A stretch of 64,000 nucleotides of DNA from Lewinellaceae bacterium. Its GTDB lineage: Bacteria > Bacteroidota > Bacteroidia > Chitinophagales > Saprospiraceae. The stretch is taken from NCBI GenBank assembly GCA_016710765.1, contig JADJUJ010000004.1:313501-377500 (forward strand), read 5' to 3'. This document shows, piece by piece, positions 18,105 through 27,880 of this stretch. Below the pieces are notes generated by a model. It was not told where the DNA came from, searched no databases, and saw only the letters and a list, made by a program, of their open reading frames with translations. Made by a program: the position numbers and the translations under genes. Within the stretch, counting starts at the first letter, position 1. The number at the start of each line of letters is the position of its first letter.

Positions 18105-18587
18105 CTAGCGTTCCAGTACCACTTTGGTCTGGTTCAGTTTCCAGCTTTTGTCTTCCTTTTTCACCAGGTGGGAATAGGTGCCTGACTGGCTAACCAATTC
18201 TCCTGTTGTGCGGTTCTTACCAATGGTGCTGAATTTACCCGTTATCAGGATTCTTCCATCGGGCTGAACTTGTGCATCATCAACCTGTACATAACTGTGC
18301 AGGTCGGCATTTTCGAAGTTCTTCTCAAAATCGGTCTTTACATCGTCGCGGGTAATGGCCATGTTGGAATCATCTTCCTTGACCACCACCACATTCCTGG
18401 TGTACATTTGAGCCAGAGCATCGACATCGCTGCGATTGTACGCATCTTCCCATTGTTTGGCCAGGTCTTCCATTTCCTTTTTGATCATTGCATCCTTCAC
18501 ATCGGTCTGTGCGACCAGGCTTGTGGTGGTGAATGCGGCAAAAAAGAGTGCAGCGGCGATCAGACTGAGTTGCTTGAATTGTTTCAT
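18105..18587 (-). CDS. Secreted SnoaL-like (DUF4440) family protein
   Basis: 160 residues from ATG 18587 (MKQFKQLSLIAAALFFAAFTTTSLVAQ, a signal peptide). An in-frame ATG at 18638 would add 17 residues that spoil the signal. The mature part matches the NTF2-like ketosteroid-isomerase fold: KQWEDAYNRSDVDALAQMYT near the start, then VVKEDD and a terminal strand pair SGTYSHLVKKEDKSWKLNQTKVVLE. Such proteins are small cone-shaped binding or enzyme scaffolds; substrate unknown. A clear terminator follows. It probably has its own promoter, being 111 bp past the neighbouring WD40-caspase stop on the same strand. Confidence 0.75.
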   Translation of the reverse strand: MKQFKQLSLIAAALFFAAFTTTSLVAQTDVKDAMIKKEMEDLAKQWEDAYNRSDVDALAQMYTRNVVVVKEDDSNMAITRDDVKTDFEKNFENADLHSYVQVDDAQVQPDGRILITGKFSTIGKNRTTGELVSQSGTYSHLVKKEDKSWKLNQTKVVLER

Positions 18588-18748
18588 AATGGTGTTGTTA
18601 AAGTGAAAAAATGAACAATTATTGGGGCTTCTTTTCATTTATTTGCTCGGAAGTAAAAAGGTTACTCCACCATTCAAAATTCATTGCATTGATCAAACTT
18701 TAGCGCGACATTTTGCGCCCTGGCGGCCCACCAAGCCATAAGTTTATC

Positions 18749-21700
18749 CTATTTTTTAAATGGCTCCAGCTGATTTAAAATGGCCTTGAGCAAGCCTTTC
18801 ATGTTATTTACATCACCTTCTGCTTTAAAATCACCGATAAACTCCTTCCCCTTAAACTGCTTTCCGGTAACCCTTACTGTATTCCCATCCACAGCGTAAC
18901 GCCCGCGAACGGAATAACCGTTGTCTATATAATCAATGGGTGAAAACACAAAGGCCGACTGAGCAGGATTGACAGTTAGCAACTCGAACTGCTTATCGAG
19001 GGCCGATCCCAGCCCGAGCACATCAAAAAACATGGTAGAATCCTGGAAAACACTTTTTACAAAAACAGGCTTCGGTGTGCCCAACTCAATGTCCACCCTG
19101 CTGTCGGAAATACCAATGGCAAACGAAGACCCATTAAGCGGAAACACGGGCACCGGATCCTGTATACCTTTCAGGCTTCTCGCCATACCTGGCACTTCTG
19201 TTCGGGCGTATTGGAACATGGTCATGACGTCTACCAGCCCTCGTGGACCCAAGGCCTTGCCGCGCATGGCATCCAGCAAAGCATAGGTGAGCAAACCGTG
19301 GCCATAGGTATTGGCCTCAAAGCTTTTTTGGTTGGAGGCGCTGCCTGCCAGGATAAACATACCGGTTCGGTCTTTCATCTGATCGAGTGCCACAACCTGA
19401 GAGGGGTCCACCGCCTTTCCATTGGTAAAACCATCGGCAATTTTACCGGAGTTACAGGCGTCAATGATCATTACCCGTTTCAGGGCCGGCACTTTACTCA
19501 GCCAGCCGGATAAATCCTCTGTAGAGATGGTGTTTTTCTCCCGAATGACCGGGTCCGAAACAACCTGGTCCAGCATGTCCTTGGTAAGGTAATAAAATTG
19601 GGATTTGCCTGCATCATCGTAGGTGGTGCCGTGCCCCGAAAGGTAAACGAGAATTACATCTTCGGGTTTCGCCTGCGCAGCAATGGTGTTAAAAGCGGCC
19701 TTGATGTTTTCTTTGCTGGGTATACTGTCGGGGTTGGTTGTATTGGTTGCCAGGAGACAAACATGGGTTCTTTCTTTGGTAAACACCAATTCTGCCGTTT
19801 GCTGAACGGCATTGGCCATGGCAACGGCATCAATATCCGGATAGGTAAGGCTAATGGCAGGGCTGCTGTACTTTGACGTTCCAACTACTATGGCGTACAT
19901 GGACGGTTTCCCATCGCCCAACACGGGCTTGCCGTGTTGGAATCATCACCACCACCGCGGCCTGAGAGCAACTGCGGCTCGTAGGGTACTTCCACCGCCT
20001 GACTTTTCAGCCAGCCTTCGCTGTTGAAGGCCCGCAAACTGATGGTATTGCTGGCGATGGAGGTGTAGTAACGAGCATATGTTTTCAGGGGCTCTTTCAA
20101 TACGGTATCACGGTTCGGATTGATGTCGGCTTTTACTTCAATGTTGTTGATGTACATACTGACAGCACCCAGGCCCCCGCTTCTGGGTTTTAAATGAACC
20201 GTCAGGATATCATTTGCAATACTGGCATTCATTTCAGGAAACAGCAGAAGGTCTTCGTAGCCATCGGTTTTGCGCAGCGTAATCCGCTCTGGCGAAAACA
20301 CTTTTTGCAACAAGCCCGGCATATAATAGCGCTGCTTGATCTGGTCAAGTTCTATGATTTCCAATCCTTTTACCAGATACAGCATTTTCATGGCGGCAGG
20401 GGAGGCGTCGAACAAACCGTCGGGGGTCATCACCATCCAGTCTTTATTACCGATAGAAATTAACCGTATGAGTTCTTTCCCCGCAGTATCCCAGACCCTG
20501 GCAGTATTATCGTTACTGCCCGAAATGATGTATTTTCCATCGGGCGAAAAACCCACCTGCCGAATACTGCTCAAATGCCCGATGAAATCGGCGCGCAAAA
20601 AACCTGGATTTGGGCTTTCCAAGTTGTACAAATGCAAATTGTTGTTGGCGTAGCCGATCAATAAGCTTTTGCTGTCGGGAGAAAAAGCCATACAGTTCAC
20701 CATGGGGTCGTCACTGGAATAAAACAGGCTGCCGTCATTCACATTCCAAATCCTGATTTCGTTGTTTTCATTACCCGCAACCCACTTACCGTCGGGTGAA
20801 AAGCAAGCGGCATTGACACCGGTACCGAAAGATTTCAACACTTTCCCGGTTACTGCATCATGCAGCCGCAAGGGCAAGCCCTTACCACTGGAAGGCTGTT
20901 GCACCATTTCGGTAAACGCCTCCAGGGTTGGAGAAAACTGGTTGTTATAGGCAGAAAGAAAGGTTTTTCCATCAGGTGAAAAGACGAGGCAACTCACATA
21001 GTTGGAGTCGGATTGAAACGGATCCAGCCAGCAGGCAGCTCCGGAGCGCACATCATAACACTGAATTTTGCCGATAAAATCGGAAGCTATAAACGTATTG
21101 TTTTTAGGGTTACAAGCAATTGCCGCCACGCCTGCCCCTTTGCCCCTGGGCAGAGCACTGATTTTCAGGTGAAAAGTATCCATCTCCACGTGGTACAATT
21201 TATCACCAGTTTCGCCGATCACAAAACTGCCATCGCTCTGCATAAATGCAGCAGGGGCGATAAAATCGGCTTTAAGCGGCAAGGTATCGATGTAATCGGT
21301 ATTCAGGTTCCATAAGCGCAGGTTAGGACCACTGCCCCCTGTGAGTATGGCCGTTCCGAGCGGGGAGAACTGTGCGTTAACAGCCGGTGTTGCCTCGTTG
21401 ATGAAATTTTTAAGTGGACTGCCTTCCAGATCAAACTGTTTGGCGCTGCGGTCGAATCCACACAAAAACACCGATTTACCATCGGCTGCAAAAATGACAT
21501 CGTTGATGCCAAACTTCTCTGCTGGAAACTTTTTGTGGAGTTTAAAATTTGCTGTGGACCAGATGCAGCAGACTGGGTCGTCGGGGTCCACACCCGAAAT
21601 CCATTTGCCATCGGGTGAGTACCGGGCGCATTTCACCGGATTGCTGTTGCCATTCAAAGTTCGTTCTTTTTTGCCCGTTACCACATTCCAGATAACAGCA

Positions 21701-22362
21701 TGGCCATCAGCAGCAGCACTCAGCAAAAAATCGGATTTAGGCGAAAAGCAAAGGCTCCTTATGTCTTCCCCGTCATGCCCATTGAGCGTATGTTTTAAAT
21801 TGCCGTCTTTTTGGTACACGCGGATAATCCCATCCTCATCACCACTGGCATAGTATTTTCCATCCGGGGAGGAAGCTACTTTTTGTAAAGAAGGCGTTTC
21901 GTTAGAGATTAATTGTTCGCCATTACCCTCAATGTCGTGAACCATTAAAAAACCTTCTGAAGAGTTGCCCAGCAGCAAACGTTTGCTGTCATTGGAAAAG
22001 CAGGCACTGGTTATAAAGTGTTCTGTGACAACAGTGTCCAAAAAAAGACCGTCAGGGCTCCACAAATACAGTTTGCCGCTGTTTTTTTCCAGGGTATAAA
22101 TGCGCGAACCATCAGGGGAATAGGCCGCCTCCCGAATTGGGTTTTTGTGGGGAAGAATTTTCAGCAAGCGGCCGCTTTTTACCGACCACATCATGGCGGT
22201 ATTGTCACTCGAGCCTGAGCCGCTGATCACATATTCACCATCTGGTGAAACCGCCACCACCGAAACGTGCTTGGCATGGCTTAAGGGCGGCATCAATTCT
22301 GCTTTTTGGCTCCACAACTGAGTAAAGCCAAGCAGCAAAAAGAAAATTGAAAAGGTTTTCAT
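18749..22362 (-). CDS. WD40 repeat-caspase (C14) fusion protein, frameshifted
   Basis: Signal peptide MKTFSIFFLLLGFTQLWSQ, then about 13 WD40-like repeats (SPDGEYVISGSG, FSPDGKYIISGSNDNTARVWD) to about residue 650, a linker with beta strands, and a C-terminal caspase domain. The first frame ends after DDSNTASP; the neighbouring frame resumes VLGDGKPSMYAIVVGTSKY. Adding one C to AGCCCG near 19925 restores 1204 residues. The dyad is intact: H911 in YLSGHGTTY and C970 in DACNSGK. The propeller probably senses or recruits a partner and controls the protease. Architecture resembles WD40-metacaspase fusions of multicellular-type bacteria. A frame break exactly between the two modules could also mean two separate genes, but the family continuity argues for an error. 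Confidence 0.8.
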
Positions 22363-22487
22363 GGTTAAATCATTTTATCCAAATAACAACAGGTTCGGGA
22401 TTACCGGTAACGAGGGACAAAATGAAGCGGAGTAAACAAATCAATATATTTGGCAATTTATAACTAATACTTTTACATATTTCAATA

Positions 22488-22519
22488 TTTGGCTAAAAAT
22501 CCATGATTTATACTCTTTG
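22488..22519 (+). promoter_or_regulatory. Possible promoter of the ECF sigma gene
   Basis: TTTG (22488-22491), 19 bp spacer, then TACTCTTTG, which differs from the Bacteroidota -7 consensus TAnnTTTG by one extra base. It is 75 bp upstream of the sigma start. Weak call. Confidence 0.3.
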
Positions 22520-22593
22520 GGAGGTTGTTTCAAAAGCTTAATGCCTGTAATGGCTGAGATTTCAATTCGTCTGCCTAATTTTAGGCCTGAACT

Positions 22594-23169
22594 ATGACAC
22601 AACCCGATCAGACATATATTGACGCCATTCGAACCGGGAATCCGGAGGGCTTGCGCAGTATTTACCGCGAATTCCTACCGATGGTAAGTGGGCTGGTTAC
22701 CCGCAGTGGCGGCCGAAAAGAAGAAGCCCAGGATGTTTTTCAGGATGCCTTGATGGTGATTTATGAAAAATGTCGGAGCGATGGTTTTACCCTCACCAGC
22801 AGTTTTTCCACCTACCTGTACGGGATTGCACGAAATATTTGGGGCAACCGGCTTCAAAAAAAATCGCGTACCGAGGTAACACTTCCCGATGATTTCAAAT
22901 TAAACGATCAGACCAACCTGCTGCAATCCATCTTACAGGCAGAAGAAGAACGTATCTTTTGGGATGCTTTCCAACGCCTTGGTGATGATTGCCGGAAATT
23001 GCTGCAACTTTTTTTCGAAAAAATTAAGATGGAGGAAATCACCGAAAAGATGCAATACGGCAGCGTAGGATATACCAAAAAGCGAAAATTTCAATGCAAA
23101 GAACAACTCATCAGCTGGGTGCAAAAAGACCCGCGTTACCTCGAAAACCACCCGGCTAAAATGCCGTAA
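22594..23169 (+). CDS. ECF-type RNA polymerase sigma factor
   Basis: 191 residues. Region 2 motifs are visible in QDVFQDALMVIYEKC and FSTYLYGIARNIWGNRLQKK (about 45-90). Region 4 follows (about 120-170) with ERIFWDAFQRLGDDCRKLLQLFFEKIKMEEI and a recognition helix near SVGYTKKRKFQCKEQL. The sequence is cytoplasmic, with no membrane helix. It starts 231 bp from the divergent WD40-caspase gene and its stop is 15 bp before the anti-sigma-like gene, so the latter two form an operon. Likely targets include genes of the adjacent island; this is inference. Confidence 0.88.
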   Translation: MTQPDQTYIDAIRTGNPEGLRSIYREFLPMVSGLVTRSGGRKEEAQDVFQDALMVIYEKCRSDGFTLTSSFSTYLYGIARNIWGNRLQKKSRTEVTLPDDFKLNDQTNLLQSILQAEEERIFWDAFQRLGDDCRKLLQLFFEKIKMEEITEKMQYGSVGYTKKRKFQCKEQLISWVQKDPRYLENHPAKMP

Positions 23170-23184
23170 TGCTATAATACCAAC

Positions 23185-24055
23185 ATGGACAACATTACCC
23201 GCTACGAAAATATAGAAGCATACCTGGATGGCAACCTGCCAGCCACGGAGCGGGTGTTGTTCGAACAACAAATGGCCGAAGATGCTGCCTTCGCCGCCGA
23301 AGTCGCACTCCACCGCAAGTTACAATCGGCCCTTGGCGACCAGCAAAAAATGGCTTTTCGCCAACAGTTAACAGATATTGCTGCGGAATTCAGTGGCCCC
23401 ACCGACCCGGGCCCGGGCGCCATTAACCCGCGCTATTGGTGGGCAGCGGCAGTTATCATCCTCATTGCCGCGCTCAGCTGGTGGCTCTGGCCTTCTTCTT
23501 CCAGCAACCAAGACACAACTGGCCAAACGCCTCCGGCAATAGACCAGCCCACCCTCGATACAACCACAACTAGCCCGGCGGTGGATACCATTACTGCACA
23601 ACAACCGGTAAAAAAACAGGTACCAGCCCCAGTCAACAAGCCCAACCCACAGGCTGCCTTCGAACCCAATCCGACACTTGAAAAACTGACGCAAACCGAA
23701 CCTGACCCTTACTTTAACGTACGGGAAACCAGCCTGGAAGGCACGGCTACTGATGTGTCGCAACAATTCAGCATCGTTTTTTGGGAAAAATGCTGAGCGC
23801 AATGGACATCCCAACATTAGAGTTTGTACTGCTCGACAACCAGCGCCCCAAGGGGAAAACGCAGTTTCGCGTGCCTGTCGCAGTAACCCTTATTCCAGAC
23901 AATGACCCCATCGTAGCCTTTGGTGCAAAAAAGGTTACCGACTTCAGGCAACAAAAACAGCCATACTCCAGCCTGGACTTTACTACGGTCAGGTGGTTGC
24001 TCAAAATGATGCATCCAAGGTTTTGTGGACTGGCACGCTTCGCATACCGCGTTGA
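23185..24055 (+). CDS. Anti-sigma-like single-pass membrane protein, two frameshifts
   Basis: Frame 1 (23185-about 23788) begins MDNITRYENIEAYLDGNLPA, the helical start of anti-sigma proteins in this group. One membrane helix follows at about 90-107 (YWWAAAVIILIAALSWWLW), then a Pro/Thr/Gln-rich periplasmic linker. The frame then stops after FSIVFWEKC, but an adjacent frame continues MLSAMDIPTLEFVLLDNQRPKGK and, after a second shift near 23932 (AAAAAA run), continues GYRLQATKTAILQPGLYYGQ and KVLWTGTLRIPR to the stop at 24055. Adding one T and one A gives 290 residues. The periplasmic C-terminal part probably receives the envelope signal. Operonic with the sigma factor (15 bp). Confidence 0.7.
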
Positions 24056-24169
24056 GCACGAGCATGCCCGCATACAAATGCAAACGATTGGCAAATGCGG
24101 GTTAAATTCGCAAAAGTCTGCACCTAATCGCGGACTTTTATTGTTGTTATGCGTATCAAAAACATCACC

Positions 24170-24562
24170 ATGAAGAACAGTACGTTTGCCTTACCCCTTG
24201 CTTTGAGCCTGTTGCTGCTCGCAGGTTGCACCGACAATTCCAGTTCAGACATCGATATCAATGCGCCAGCCGTTACAATCAGTACACCTGCGGAAGGCTC
24301 AGCCATCAGTGGCATCGTTAATATTAAAGGACACGTCACCGACGAAAGCCTGCACGCCATGAGCATCATTGTTACCGACGATACCGATGGTGCGCCGCTT
24401 TTTACAGCAAAACCCTCTATACACGCCAAAACGGAATACTTCTTCGACGAAAACTGGACGCCATCTGTCAGTGCCGATAAAGCAGTTACCCTTACGGTTT
24501 CGGTAGAAGATCACTCCAACCATACGACGGTAAAAACGGTTCATTTTACCGTAAAACCGTGA
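24170..24562 (+). CDS. Small lipoprotein with Ig-like domain
   Basis: Start MKNSTFALPLALSLLLLAGC, where LLAGC is a lipobox with Cys at residue 20. An upstream in-frame ATG at 24149 would add seven residues before the signal. The mature part is an Ig-like beta-sandwich (PAVTISTPAEGSAISGIVNIKGHVTD; LTVSVEDHSNHTTVKTVHFTV). Anchored at the membrane by lipid. It could display or bind a partner; function unknown. 114 bp after the anti-sigma-like stop. Confidence 0.75.
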   Translation: MKNSTFALPLALSLLLLAGCTDNSSSDIDINAPAVTISTPAEGSAISGIVNIKGHVTDESLHAMSIIVTDDTDGAPLFTAKPSIHAKTEYFFDENWTPSVSADKAVTLTVSVEDHSNHTTVKTVHFTVKP

Positions 24563-24576
24563 CAATGTAGAACCGT

Positions 24577-24622
24577 AGTAAAACAATAGGTGAACCGGGT
24601 TTCGATTCACCTATGTTTTACT
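24577..24622. terminator. Bidirectional hairpin between convergent genes
   Basis: AGTAAAACA-ATAGGTGAA, loop, TTCACCTATG-TTTTACT. It lies between the convergent lipoprotein and PPDK genes, and the TTTT or AAAA stretches are within the arms. Probable transcription end on both strands. Confidence 0.6.
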
Positions 24623-24641
24623 GCTGTATTGTAGGATTCGA

Positions 24642-27374
24642 CTACTGTTTCGCTGCAGCCTGTGCTGCTGCCAGTCGGGCAATCGGCACCCGGAAAGGTG
24701 AGCAGCTCACGTAATCCAATCCTGCATGGTAAAAGAAATTCACCGAAGCAGGATCACCGCCGTGCTCACCGCAAATACCGAGTTCGATATCGGGCCTGGC
24801 TTTTCGGCCTTTTTCCACTGCCATTTCTACGAGTTTGCCTACGCCTTTTTGATCAATGGTGCGGAACGGATCGTGCTCGTACATGCCCTTTTTGAGGTAG
24901 AAAGGCAGGAACTTTCCGGCATCGTCGCGGGAAAAGCCCATGGTCATCTGCGTAAGGTCGTTGGTACCAAAGGAGAAAAACTCGGCCTGCGCGCCAATGC
25001 TGTCGGCTACCAGAGCCGCCCTTGGTGTTTCGATCATGGTACCGATCATGTAGTGGATGCGTTCGCCGCGTTCTTCAAAAACGGCTTCCGCAGCACTGCG
25101 GATAACGTCAGCCTGAGCATTAAACTCCCGGACAGTACCCACCAAAGGCACCATGATTTCCGGTTTGGCATCAATCCCCTGGGCTTTCACATTCATGGCC
25201 GCCTCAATAATGGCGCGGGCTTGCATTTCGGTAATTTCCGGATAAGTAATGCCCAAACGGCAACCCCGGTGTCCCATCATGGGGTTGAACTCGTGGAGTT
25301 CTTCCACCCGCATTTTGATTTTGCCCAACGGCACTTTCATATCCTGCGCCATCACGCGCTGGCTGGCCTCATCGTGGGGCACGAATTCGTGCAGCGGGGG
25401 ATCAAGCAGGCGAATGGTTACTGGCAGACCGGCCATTTCGCGGAACAGCCCTTCAAAATCACCGCGTTGAATAGGCAGGAGTTTGGCCAGGGCTTTTCTG
25501 CGGCCAGCCTCGTCGTCGGCCAGGATCATTTCCCGAACGGCTACGATGCGGTCACCTTCAAAGAACATGTGCTCGGTACGGCAGAGGCCGATACCTGTGG
25601 CACCGAATGCCCGGGCAACGGCGGCCTCATCCGGCGTATCGGCATTGGTGCGCACTTCCATGGTGCGGAATTTATCCGAAAGGGTCATCAGCGTACCAAA
25701 ATCGCCGCTGAGTTCAGCATCTTTGGTGGCAATTTGCCCCTCATACACTTCCCCAGTCGAACCATTGAGGGAAAGCCAATCGCCTTCATGGTACATCTTG
25801 TCTTCCACACTCATGGTGCGGTTTTTATAGTCGACATGGATGGCGCCGGCGCCGGAAACGCAGCACTTACCCATGCCACGGGCAACTACGGCCGCGTGGG
25901 AGGTCATCCCGCCACGAGCGGTCAGAATACCTTTGGCCACGCTCATGCCCCGGAGGTCTTCCGGTGAGGTTTCCAGGCGCACCAAGATCACATCTTTTCC
26001 TTTTTTTACCCATTCTTCGGCCTCATCGGCAAAAAACACAATTTGGCCGGTGGCAGCACCAGGCGAAGCAGGCAAGCCACGCGCAATGGTGTCGGCATCT
26101 TTCATGGCTTTCTTATCGAAAACAGGGTGGAGCAGCTCGTCCAGACGGGCGGGGTCTACCCGAAGCAGGGCCGTTTTTTCATCAATCATTCCCTGGCGCA
26201 ACATTTCCATAGCGATGCGCACCATGGCCGCGCCGGTGCGCTTGCCATTGCGGGTTTGTAGCATCCACAATTTACCTTCCTGGATGGTAAATTCCACATC
26301 CTGCATGTCTTTGAAGTGGTTTTCCAACTTGGTCTCAGCGTGTATGAGTTCCTGGAACACCTCGGGCATCAGTTCTTCCAGAGAAGGGTACATTTTCTTC
26401 CGGTCGGCCTCGGTTACACAGGCCAGTTCTGCCCAACGACGGGAACCTTCGAGGGTTACCTGTTGTGGAGTTCGGATGCCTGCCACAACGTCCTCGCCTT
26501 GTGCATTCACCAGGAATTCGCCGTTGAAGAGGTCTTCACCCGTACCGGCATCCCGGGTAAAGGCTACACCCGTGGCGCTGGTATCGCCCAGGTTGCCAAA
26601 CACCATGGCCTGTACGTTGACGGCAGTACCCCAGGATTCCGGAATTTCATTGAGTTCGCGGTACACCTTGGCGCGGTCGTTGTTCCAACTTTCAAAAACA
26701 GCCAGTACAGAGCCCCAAAGCTGATCCCATGGGTCGGTGGGGAAATCGCGGCCCAGGCGGGCGCGGATAAGTGCCTTGAAACGCTGCACAAGTTCTTTCA
26801 GGTCAGCGGCATCCAGTTCGGTATCGTTTTGTACGCGCTTTTCGTCTTTGACCATGTCGATGATCACTTCAAATGGGTCGTGATCTTCCTTGGAAACGGG
26901 CTTAAGGCCCATCACCACGTCGCCGTACATTTGGATGAAACGGCGGTAGGAGTCCCAGGCGAAGCGTTCATTGCCCGATTTTTTGGCCAGTCCTTCCACG
27001 GCCTCGTCGTTCAGCCCAAGGTTCAGGATGGTGTCCATCATACCCGGCATGGAAGCGCGAGCGCCGGAGCGAACAGAGAGCAGGAGCGGATCGGCAGCAT
27101 TGCCGAAGGTTTTTCCCATTTCTTTTTCCAGGAAGGCGACTCCGGACTCCACTTCTTCGCGCAGCAAATCCATCACATGTTCCTTGCCTTTGGCAGTATA
27201 AATATTACAGGATTCGGTAGTGATGGTGAATCCGGCTGGAACCGGAATTTTCAGGCGGCACATTTCGGCAAGATTGGCGCCCTTGCCACCGAGCAGGTTC
27301 TTCATGGAGGCGTCGCCCTCCGTTTGGGAGGCGCCGAAGACATACACGTGTTTGACATCCGTTAGAACTGACAT
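24642..27374 (-). CDS. ppdK: Pyruvate, phosphate dikinase
   Basis: About 910 residues from ATG 27374 (MSVLTDVKHVYVFGASQ), the normal size. Catalyses reversible pyruvate + ATP + Pi to PEP + AMP + PPi in the cytoplasm. N-terminal ATP-grasp-like part: GGKGANLAEMCRL, GARASMPGMMDTILNLG. The phosphohistidine is in GGMTSHAAVVARGMGKCC. The C-terminal PEP-binding barrel has GTNDLTQMTMGFSRDDAGKF and the catalytic Cys of ICGEHGGDP. All key motifs are present, so the enzyme should be active. It can serve either gluconeogenic or glycolytic flux and fits the pyruvate:ferredoxin oxidoreductase 11 kb away. A terminator-like hairpin lies directly downstream. Confidence 0.95.
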   Translation of the reverse strand: MSVLTDVKHVYVFGASQTEGDASMKNLLGGKGANLAEMCRLKIPVPAGFTITTESCNIYTAKGKEHVMDLLREEVESGVAFLEKEMGKTFGNAADPLLLSVRSGARASMPGMMDTILNLGLNDEAVEGLAKKSGNERFAWDSYRRFIQMYGDVVMGLKPVSKEDHDPFEVIIDMVKDEKRVQNDTELDAADLKELVQRFKALIRARLGRDFPTDPWDQLWGSVLAVFESWNNDRAKVYRELNEIPESWGTAVNVQAMVFGNLGDTSATGVAFTRDAGTGEDLFNGEFLVNAQGEDVVAGIRTPQQVTLEGSRRWAELACVTEADRKKMYPSLEELMPEVFQELIHAETKLENHFKDMQDVEFTIQEGKLWMLQTRNGKRTGAAMVRIAMEMLRQGMIDEKTALLRVDPARLDELLHPVFDKKAMKDADTIARGLPASPGAATGQIVFFADEAEEWVKKGKDVILVRLETSPEDLRGMSVAKGILTARGGMTSHAAVVARGMGKCCVSGAGAIHVDYKNRTMSVEDKMYHEGDWLSLNGSTGEVYEGQIATKDAELSGDFGTLMTLSDKFRTMEVRTNADTPDEAAVARAFGATGIGLCRTEHMFFEGDRIVAVREMILADDEAGRRKALAKLLPIQRGDFEGLFREMAGLPVTIRLLDPPLHEFVPHDEASQRVMAQDMKVPLGKIKMRVEELHEFNPMMGHRGCRLGITYPEITEMQARAIIEAAMNVKAQGIDAKPEIMVPLVGTVREFNAQADVIRSAAEAVFEERGERIHYMIGTMIETPRAALVADSIGAQAEFFSFGTNDLTQMTMGFSRDDAGKFLPFYLKKGMYEHDPFRTIDQKGVGKLVEMAVEKGRKARPDIELGICGEHGGDPASVNFFYHAGLDYVSCSPFRVPIARLAAAQAAAKQ

Positions 27375-27655
27375 GACCAATTATTTAAGTTAAAAATCTT
27401 GTTGTTGCCGTTTGTTGGTGTAAAAAATACACGATACAAAGTGCGCTGTTTTTTAGCCTTAAAATGATGGGCCAGGTCACTGGGGCAGCTGAAATTGGTC
27501 AGCTGCGCTCGGGCCGAATGGCCAATTCCAGCCAACCGGCAACTTTACCAAGTGTACCGGCAGCATGCAGGAATCCTTTGGTCGTTAGAAAAAATAAGGT
27601 CATTTGATTGGCGACCCCCATACTGTGTTATTGCCCAAGGGGGTGTTTTCCCCGG
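27375..27655. other. Intergenic region upstream of ppdK
   Basis: Two weak short frames (27466-27606 + and a 34-codon minus frame) were examined and have no family support. I see no convincing gene or promoter. The region runs directly into the poly-G tract. Confidence 0.5.
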
Positions 27656-27811
27656 GCGGGGGGGGGTGGGGGGGTAAAGAGGGGGGGGGGGGGGGGGGGG
27701 CGGGGGGGGGGGGGGGGGGGGGGGGGGGGGTCGTCTTTGGGGTGGCGGGGGGGGGGGGGGGGGGGGCTTGGCTTTTTTTTTTTGGGGGTTTGGGGGGGGG
27801 GGGGGGGGGGG
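27656..27811. repeat. Abnormal poly-G tract, about 156 bp
   Basis: Nearly pure G with a few T, C and A bases, including a short ctttttttttttttggg interruption. Surrounding sequence is ordinary mixed composition. Open frames through it (Gly-rich) are not real proteins. Most likely a sequencing or assembly artefact, or a poorly resolved GC-rich or repeated segment. Confidence 0.7.
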
Positions 27812-27880
27812 CTTAAAAGTAAATCAGTAGTATGCGACCCAACCCTTATTATTGCTACATTTATCTACTAAAACCTGCCT

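Noticed and set aside
24726..27365. Long open frames on the + strand opposite ppdK (up to about 413 codons)
   Set aside because: They are antisense to a complete pyruvate phosphate dikinase with all key motifs; their length follows from its codon bias, and they have no family-like features.
27604..27871. Gly-rich open frames over the poly-G tract
   Set aside because: They are translations of a low-complexity, probably artefactual, sequence.
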